From Candidatus Scybalocola fimicaballi (GTDB lineage Bacteria > Bacteroidota > Bacteroidia > Bacteroidales > Paludibacteraceae), in assembly GCA_002317115.1 (NCBI GenBank), contig DCIP01000023.1:1-19384 (forward strand): a stretch of DNA of 19,384 bases. Direction: 5' to 3'. Position numbers and translations under genes: made by a program. Shown here piece after piece: positions 14,694-19,384 of the stretch; the first letter of the stretch is position 1; every line of letters begins with the position of its first letter. The notes below the pieces were generated by a model. The model saw only the letters and a list, made by a program, of their open reading frames with translations, was not told where the DNA came from and did no database searches.

Positions 14694-15761
14694 TAACATT
14701 TTATAGTCTTCATTCATGGACTTAATTCTTTTCCATACCTTATCCTGAATCTCAGAAGGTTCAAGAACGAGAAGATCATTTCCGAACGATGACAGTTCAC
14801 GTATTAATTCATAGTTATATTTACATTCTATGCGGAATATCTTGCCACGATCAAGCATGCCGTACTTTTCACGGAATTTCACCTCTTCGGATTCATTAAT
14901 TTTACTTTGAGACTCATGCAAAGGTTTTGTCTCAACATAATTCTTTGAATTTTCACTAACCCAAAAATATATCTTATACAGTTTGGCATCCTCAAATAAA
15001 GAAACTCCAATGATGTCTTCAAATAGTTCATTTATGTCACCGTCATATTCGATATATTTATGAGAAGTAAGCGGCTCCACCTTGTCAATTCTGTCAAGAC
15101 TATAGCACAGCATTTTCCCTCCTTCTTCTGCGGCACCGAATATATACCATCTTCGATTGTATTCTTTAAGAAGATATGGATAGATATTTACAAATTGAAT
15201 GTTATCTGAGTCGTTAAACTTGTGATAATATATGGAAACAACCTGCTTTTGAGAAATAGCGGTGAACAGTTCTCCTAATCTGTTCGTATTCTGTAATGGA
15301 TTTTTCGTGAATGAAATGATCTTTTTGTCATTTTCCTTCATATCAAGTCCCATGCGAAGACGTTCAAGAGCATCCAGGTTAGGGAGTCCTTCAAATTGTC
15401 CAAGTATTGACAGTGCCTCTTTAAGCAAATATTTTTCGTCATTAGACAAATCCTTCTTAAAAATTGAAAAGGATGGATCGGAGTAGCGAAGACATTGTTT
15501 CATATATGTCTTCTGTTTTTCCATGCTGTAACTGGGCACAGAATATCTTTCGATATCCACCAAAAAAGGACCTTCATATTCTAAATAATACAAATCCTTC
15601 TCTATCGTGCGACGTACTACACCTTTGTATTCAGGATCCATTTCAACAAGTCGCTTGCTTACTTCCTCAGTAAGATCATCAAGAGAGTAATTGTGATATC
15701 GGTTGCTTAGAAGATCATCCAATATCTTATATCTGGTCATTGCATTTTTATTTGCTGGCAT
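14676..15761 (-). CDS. WYL-domain transcriptional regulator
   Basis: A 361-aa protein counted from the ATG at 15761. An in-frame TTG four codons earlier (15773) is less likely, because MPANKNAMTRYKILD matches the usual start of this family in Bacteroidales. Residues 5-70 are a winged helix-turn-helix (RRTIEKDLYYLE at 50-61). The WYL domain spans about 165-260, with its core as RRWYIFG (203-209) and the Y-x-LDRI motif as YSLDRI (220-225), and a WCX-like C-terminal region follows. WYL regulators commonly sense nucleic acid or nucleotide ligands and control defence islands by binding inverted repeats (family knowledge). It is the only evident DNA-binding regulator in the minus-strand block, which makes it the leading candidate for the CGAA-N7-TTCG dyads. 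No such dyad lies directly before it, so it may be transcribed from promoter G through the 85-aa gene. Confidence 0.88.
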   Translation of the reverse strand: MPANKNAMTRYKILDDLLSNRYHNYSLDDLTEEVSKRLVEMDPEYKGVVRRTIEKDLYYLEYEGPFLVDIERYSVPSYSMEKQKTYMKQCLRYSDPSFSIFKKDLSNDEKYLLKEALSILGQFEGLPNLDALERLRMGLDMKENDKKIISFTKNPLQNTNRLGELFTAISQKQVVSIYYHKFNDSDNIQFVNIYPYLLKEYNRRWYIFGAAEEGGKMLCYSLDRIDKVEPLTSHKYIEYDGDINELFEDIIGVSLFEDAKLYKIYFWVSENSKNYVETKPLHESQSKINESEEVKFREKYGMLDRGKIFRIECKYNYELIRELSSFGNDLLVLEPSEIQDKVWKRIKSMNEDYKMLRTKSS

Positions 15762-15814
15762 GTGTGTTGTCAAATTAGGTTGTTTTCTATATTATTAGTT
15801 GTTATCAGATTACG

Positions 15815-15835
15815 GATGATGATTGCCTCATCATC
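15815..15835 (-). terminator. Hairpin between the 85-aa gene and the WYL gene
   Basis: GATGATGA and TCATCATC pair perfectly over 8 bp with a 5-nt loop; flanking CGG/CCG extends the stem with one bulged base. It is 27 nt past the stop codon of the 85-aa gene. Without a T-run it may be only partly terminating, leaving some transcription into the WYL gene. Confidence 0.5.
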
Positions 15836-15861
15836 ACCGACAGTAAGGAATCGCTTTTCAT

Positions 15862-16119
15862 CTAAAGAAATGCTGCAGGCACCACATTGCCAGCTTTTCT
15901 GGTGTTTGTTGATGCTCCTTCTATTTCAATGTTTAATTCTTCTTCGGAATCAACACTATACAATCTATGGTTACCTGCACAAAGTTTGATTACAAGAGGT
16001 TTATCTGCAATTGTATATTCAAGACCTGTTAGCTCATCTCTCAAAGTGACAAACTGTTTTTCACTATTGAAAACAATATCTGTATTCAAATAAGCGTGAT
16101 GTGTATTTACGATGATCAT
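15862..16119 (-). CDS. Hypothetical protein (85 aa)
   Basis: A small acidic soluble protein, beta-rich, with no signal peptide. It opens MIIVNTHHAYLNTDIVF and closes with a low-complexity tail, GASTNTRKAGNVVPAAFL. No family recognised. It has its own dyad promoter (G) 26 nt upstream of the ATG and lies 100 nt before the WYL regulator gene on the same strand. It could be a small modulator of that regulator or another member of the regulon (inference from position only). Confidence 0.6.
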   Translation of the reverse strand: MIIVNTHHAYLNTDIVFNSEKQFVTLRDELTGLEYTIADKPLVIKLCAGNHRLYSVDSEEELNIEIEGASTNTRKAGNVVPAAFL

Positions 16120-16145
16120 AATGTTATTCGTTTTTAATTTCCATG

Positions 16146-16179
16146 CAAAGCTAAAAAAACATTGCGAACTCTATGTTCG
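16146..16179 (-). promoter_or_regulatory. Dyad-controlled promoter G (85-aa gene, possibly WYL regulator)
   Basis: On the minus strand TAGCTTTG (16146-16153) is a perfect TAnnTTTG. The dyad CGAACATAGAGTTCG (16165-16179) lies exactly 11 nt upstream. It is the outermost of the five sites and marks the left border of the long non-coding stretch. Confidence 0.8.
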
Positions 16180-16631
16180 GGCAGACTGAAATGTTGTTAT
16201 AGTGTTTTGTTTGTTAAAATAATAAACAATCATTTACCACGCAAAAAAATAACCAAGTTTTGTCTCCTGTCACATATTTTCTTCCCCATTTTAAGAGAAC
16301 TCAAAGAATAAAATGAACAATCATCAAACGTCATTCATGCAGAGGTAAGTTGAAGTTAACTATGTAAATGTTCATTGTAAACTTCTTTAGTTCTATTCAA
16401 CATTCTAATAGTTTCAATCACTTAAACGTCTCACCATTATGTAAATAGATTGAGAGTAGGTCACTTAGACATACTCTCATTCATTTGACATTAGAATAAC
16501 CATATTGGCATACATTACTGATACCACATATAACATCCCAATTACTTTACATTATGAATCTCTCATAATACTTATTATATTTCAAATGACTTTCACAATG
16601 GTATACAATCCATACTCAATTGCTTACAATA
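16180..16631 (-). other. AT-rich non-coding stretch with one inverted repeat
   Basis: No convincing coding frame on either strand. It contains an 8-bp perfect inverted repeat, TGAGAGTA (16451-16458) and TACTCTCA (16472-16479), with a 13-nt loop, and several TGTAAA/TTTACA-type short motifs. It lies downstream of the polymerase-like gene (minus strand) and upstream of promoter G. No TAnnTTTG with partner was found on the plus strand. It could hold the polymerase gene's 3' end, a small RNA or a replication/attachment site, but nothing decides between these. Confidence 0.5.
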
Positions 16632-18608
16632 TCACTTTATTCTATTCCTACCCATATATTTCTTTATTGCTAGGTATGAGTTAACAACCTCTCCATCTAT
16701 AACATCAACCTTATAAGTGTATCTTGCTTTATTTCTGCCATTATTTCGAACTAACTTGTAATCTCTCCGGTAGTTATCCAACAAATCATAGTTGTTAACT
16801 CTCTTACCATTTTCATAATTTAACCAACCTTTCATAGTCATAATATTCTTCTTTGATTCCTCTCCCAAAATGTAGAACACTTTCTTTCCACAAGCCCACT
16901 TAACTTGCTGTTCATCATTGCTTTGTGTGCATATTTTTCGGGGTGAAATTTCTTCACTTTTTACCTTGTCGGTTAAATGAAGAGATACCGATTGGTGACT
17001 ACTATCTGACCAAATAAATTCAAGATAGCCGTGATTAATGGCGTACGAATATACGATTGCTTGTTCATCACCTGCATTGGCTCTCTGCCTCAACTCTTCA
17101 AGTTTAGCATCAATCAACTGGTTCATCAGGGTTAAGTCTGACATTAGTTGGTCAATGTTCTCTGGGTAATCAACTGATAAGTCAGGCATTAGACCGTTCC
17201 GGCGATACACTTGCTCCATCACTTGCTTTACTATATCGACAGTCAATGATTCGTTCTCTGGAACGTCCAATACTTCAATGGCATCGTGGATGTTGAATAC
17301 CTTGTATTTCGGGTTCAGCTTGTAAATCTCAGCCAAAATTTCGTGGTATATCTTAGACTCAACTTTCATCATATTAGCTGGTAGTTCTTTGCGGTTCTCT
17401 GGATTAGAATCTTTCCTCTTTTCGTTACGAACGATCTTGCTAACTGTAGGAAACTTTTCATTAAAAAGGCTGGCTAACGGATATCTTTTCTCTCCAGTTT
17501 CTTTGTTTGTAGTATTATTGAGTTTTTTTCTATAAAAAACTTGAGCAAACATTTGCAACTTAATGTCGCTACGAGTGACAACTACTCCATCATATTGCGA
17601 ACTGATCGATCCATAGCTATCCAGCATAAAATCCCAAAATAGACCTCTACTTGTCAGATAGATATAATACAATGCATCTTGTGGTATATTGGATATTGAC
17701 TGTTTGACAACGCCTCCGTCAATTAGAGTTTTCCTTATATTATTGATGTCTAGATTATCGTTGCCACGCATTACATCAAACATCTTATAAATTGTTTGAG
17801 TGTCAAGACCGTAATATTCTATAATATTCAAGTTAAACAATAGTGGATGCGAATTGTGACAGTCGCAAGCAAATTTGACATTCAAGAAGGACTTTATGTC
17901 TCGAGGACAGTTTGTCAAGACGTGGTATATTCTGTTATTGGCATCGATGCCATTAATGACAAACGTCCCTTTAAGCAACCGGAAATCCTGAATTTTCAAC
18001 AGTCTTGAATCTCGTGCCGACTCAGATGGATATCGGTATGTCTTGACATATTCCTCGGCTAATGTTGTATTTTTTAGTTGAATGCATTTAAGAGATTGTT
18101 CGTATCGTTTGGCGACTTTGGGAGTCAGTGTCGATTCAATGAGTTCGTTCTTCTCGGCTCTACATTGTTTTATTATCTCAGATTCGTGAGGGATTAGTTC
18201 ATCAATCATATCTTTGCTATTTATTCTTTCTATGTGGTATTTTACACCATCTTTAATTCGGTAACCCTTAGAACAAACATTCTGTAGGTAATTGTGGTCA
18301 ATGTCAATGATGTCCAACATCTCTAGATTATGTAACATTACGACGTAGCCGTTTCTGTACTTCTTTTTAAGGTATTGAGAGTTTAGTATGGCCACTCTAT
18401 TTTCTGAACGTTCACACCACTTTATTATGGTATGAATCAAAATGGAATAAAGTAGTTTCTTTCGCTCAATTGCTGAGGGCTTAACAAATTTCTTTTCTTT
18501 GACATTACCACCATAATAGTCTAATTCAGCAAGCTCGTGGTTTTTTACGATTTGATCAAGGCTGTAGTCGGTTAATCTATAGACATGGATTCCTTTATTT
18601 TTAGTCAT
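16632..18608 (-). CDS. Putative single-subunit polymerase-like protein (family A / T7-like motifs) with N-terminal winged-helix-like region
   Basis: A 658-aa protein from the ATG at 18608; the longer frame begins only with a TTG at 18692, so the ATG is preferred. Residues 45-130 resemble a winged helix (ERKKLLYSILIH, LNSQYLKKKYRNGYVVML, then CSKGYRI). Next is DANNRIYHVLTNCPRDIKSF (222-241), like the 'DxxGRxYxxxT' region of single-subunit polymerases. CDCHNSHPLL (248-257, D249) could be motif A. RSDIKLQMFAQVFY (346-359) reproduces the R-x3-K-x3-F-x3/4-Y spacing of motif B, and FNIHDAIEV (438-446, H441-D442) matches motif C (HDxxxx). The overall order A-B-C is right. I infer a divergent polymerase or primase-polymerase, perhaps for replication of a mobile element. 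Residues 480-658 are unassigned. All three motif matches are by eye, so catalytic activity is unproven. Confidence 0.6.
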   Translation of the reverse strand: MTKNKGIHVYRLTDYSLDQIVKNHELAELDYYGGNVKEKKFVKPSAIERKKLLYSILIHTIIKWCERSENRVAILNSQYLKKKYRNGYVVMLHNLEMLDIIDIDHNYLQNVCSKGYRIKDGVKYHIERINSKDMIDELIPHESEIIKQCRAEKNELIESTLTPKVAKRYEQSLKCIQLKNTTLAEEYVKTYRYPSESARDSRLLKIQDFRLLKGTFVINGIDANNRIYHVLTNCPRDIKSFLNVKFACDCHNSHPLLFNLNIIEYYGLDTQTIYKMFDVMRGNDNLDINNIRKTLIDGGVVKQSISNIPQDALYYIYLTSRGLFWDFMLDSYGSISSQYDGVVVTRSDIKLQMFAQVFYRKKLNNTTNKETGEKRYPLASLFNEKFPTVSKIVRNEKRKDSNPENRKELPANMMKVESKIYHEILAEIYKLNPKYKVFNIHDAIEVLDVPENESLTVDIVKQVMEQVYRRNGLMPDLSVDYPENIDQLMSDLTLMNQLIDAKLEELRQRANAGDEQAIVYSYAINHGYLEFIWSDSSHQSVSLHLTDKVKSEEISPRKICTQSNDEQQVKWACGKKVFYILGEESKKNIMTMKGWLNYENGKRVNNYDLLDNYRRDYKLVRNNGRNKARYTYKVDVIDGEVVNSYLAIKKYMGRNRIK

Positions 18609-19108
18609 TTTAGTTATTGGAATTATCTTTGTGACTAATAATAAGGTTGGTGAAAAATTTGCTTTGGATTTAGACAAAAAATATGCTTTCAACGGAGTTC
18701 TTATTTGTTATTCACATTATTCTTGTGTCTTAATGTGACGAACAACACTGACATATTTTTAATGAGGTCTGGTGTTGCTAATAAATAAATGTTAGATATT
18801 TTTCCATCTATATACAGGGACAAAAAAAGTTAAGAAAAATTTTCCAAAAATTTTTTTATGATTTGCACGACCAATCGTATGCCCCCTATAATCAATAAAA
18901 TAGGGGGGTGTCACGAGGGGCGGGATACGTAGGTAGGGGTGGATAGGGAGGCCCAAAAATAATTATATGTGTCCTAAATGTGTGACCTTATATTTAAATT
19001 TAATTATTAATAATTCATAATGTATTGTTATATGTTTAGTTATGTTATGATTGGTACAATTGAGTGGGAGTAAGAAAATGCTGAATGCAGAATTATAAAT
19101 GCAAAATT
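18609..19108. other. Non-coding stretch with C-rich/G-rich hairpin and G-tracts
   Basis: No supported gene on either strand. Notable contents: an AT-rich leader before the polymerase-like gene, homopolymer A/T runs at 18820-18860, a perfect C5/G5 inverted repeat (18882-18907), and a run of G-tracts (18903-18952) in otherwise AT-rich DNA. Such a contrast is typical of an origin, oriT or structured RNA, but no relaxase or Rep gene is in view to support one. Confidence 0.5.
18882..18907. repeat. C5/G5 inverted repeat
   Basis: CCCCCTAT and ATAGGGGG form a perfect 8-bp stem with a 10-nt loop (AATCAATAAA). It is directly followed by further G-tracts. Candidate oriT/origin or attachment-site structure. 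Confidence 0.6.
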
Positions 19109-19137
19109 AGAGGTGTCTGATGAAGGCACCTCTTTTT
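19109..19137 (+). terminator. Intrinsic terminator upstream of the last gene
   Basis: AGAGGTGTC and GGCACCTCT form a 9-bp stem (one G-T pair) with a 7-nt loop, directly followed by TTTT. It is oriented to end a plus-strand transcript, although no plus-strand gene is recognisable in the 500 nt before it. This hints at an undetected small RNA. Confidence 0.8.
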
Positions 19138-19166
19138 GTTTTATGTCGTCTTTTTTATTAAATTTG
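19135..19166 (+). promoter_or_regulatory. Bacteroidales promoter of the right-edge gene
   Basis: TTTG (19135-19138) lies 20 nt before TAAATTTG (19159-19166), the standard Bacteroidales -33/-7 spacing and sequence. The start codon ATG is 23 nt downstream. The -33 element overlaps the T-run of the preceding terminator. Confidence 0.8.
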
Positions 19167-19188
19167 TAGCCATAGAACTAAATAAATT

Positions 19189-19384
19189 ATGAATAATACA
19201 GATTTTTGGGATAGTATAAATGCTATTATAGCAGGAGGGTTCACTCCCGAAGGTCTGGCTATATTGGACGAATATGCAGACAAATTCACATGCGGAAAGC
19301 TTTTATATAAACGATTTTCACCGTCAGAACAGCATGGCTGCTCAACGGGAGGTTATGCACATGTCATTGCATCCCTACTCGCGG
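19189..19384 (+). CDS. 5' part of an unknown gene (partial at right edge)
   Basis: The frame from ATG 19189 stays open for 65 codons to the end of the window, beginning MNNTDFWDSINAIIAGGF and continuing ...LLYKRFSPSEQHGCSTGGYAHVIASLLA. It has a well-formed promoter and an A-rich leader, so it is very likely a real gene. The segment 'FSPSEQHGCSTGGYAHVIASLLA' is distinctive but I do not recognise a family. The protein looks soluble so far, with no signal peptide. Confidence 0.75.
   Translation, partial: MNNTDFWDSINAIIAGGFTPEGLAILDEYADKFTCGKLLYKRFSPSEQHGCSTGGYAHVIASLLA

Noticed and set aside
15762..15861. A sixth dyad promoter in front of the WYL gene
   Set aside because: No CGAA-N7-TTCG and only a poor TAnnTTTG-like sequence (CTAATTTG) were found there.
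9656..16179. The five CGAA-N7-TTCG dyads as a CRISPR-like or transposon repeat family
   Set aside because: They are not regularly spaced and have no spacer units; each lies at the same place relative to a promoter, which fits a regulatory site.
18609..18692. 28-codon N-terminal extension of the polymerase-like protein
   Set aside because: The extended frame begins with TTG, while a good ATG at 18608 starts a sequence (MTKNKGIHVYRL) that looks like a natural N-terminus.

Overview
The window looks like a piece of a Bacteroidales chromosome or large mobile element (Prevotella/Bacteroides type). The main evidence is that upstream regions carry the Bacteroidales housekeeping promoter element TAnnTTTG rather than an E. 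coli-type -10, ribosome-binding sites are weak and A-rich, and several proteins belong to families common in that order (WG-repeat protein with the acidic 'GDPDAYWNID' tail, WYL regulator starting MPANKNAM, small CPLCG/WCEACG zinc protein). The content is that of a defence or accessory island. No rRNA, tRNA, transposase, integrase or CRISPR array was seen.

Left part (1-8331, plus strand): a type I restriction-modification locus opened up by cargo. In order it has the 3' end of an unknown gene, a methylase fused to a single-TRD specificity half-subunit (HsdM-S), a PD-(D/E)XK nuclease of the PDDEXK_4 type, an AAA/ABC-type ATPase plus TOPRIM-fold partner (an OLD/PARIS-like pair with its own promoter and terminator), and HsdR. 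The end of hsdS and the beginning of hsdR each occur twice. Each cargo cassette is therefore bracketed by an hsdS tail and an hsdR head, which suggests that the hsdS-hsdR junction is a recombinational cargo slot.

Middle part (8461-16180, minus strand): five transcription units that share one promoter design. Each has a 15-bp dyad CGAA-N7-TTCG placed exactly 11 nt upstream of TAnnTTTG. Going 5' to 3' on the minus strand the units are: (i) an 85-aa protein, followed by a WYL-domain regulator; (ii) a WG-repeat protein; (iii) a 93-aa protein; (iv) a 790-aa protein that looks like a degenerate adenine methyltransferase plus TRD-like region fused to a histidine-kinase core, followed by a 364-aa receiver-domain protein; (v) a zinc-ribbon protein, a two-TM small membrane protein and a membrane-anchored/exported 160-aa protein. 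The shared dyad suggests one regulon. The 790/364 pair, a methyltransferase-derived histidine kinase with a receiver partner whose output domain I do not recognise, is the best candidate for an undescribed system.

Right part (16181-19384): a long AT-rich non-coding stretch, a 658-aa protein with an N-terminal winged-helix-like region and motifs resembling the A, B and C motifs of family A / T7-type polymerases, a second non-coding stretch with a C-rich/G-rich hairpin and a run of G-tracts, a strong intrinsic terminator, a good Bacteroidales promoter, and the first 65 codons of an unknown gene that runs off the window.

Functional assignments rest on motifs read by eye. No database search was possible.
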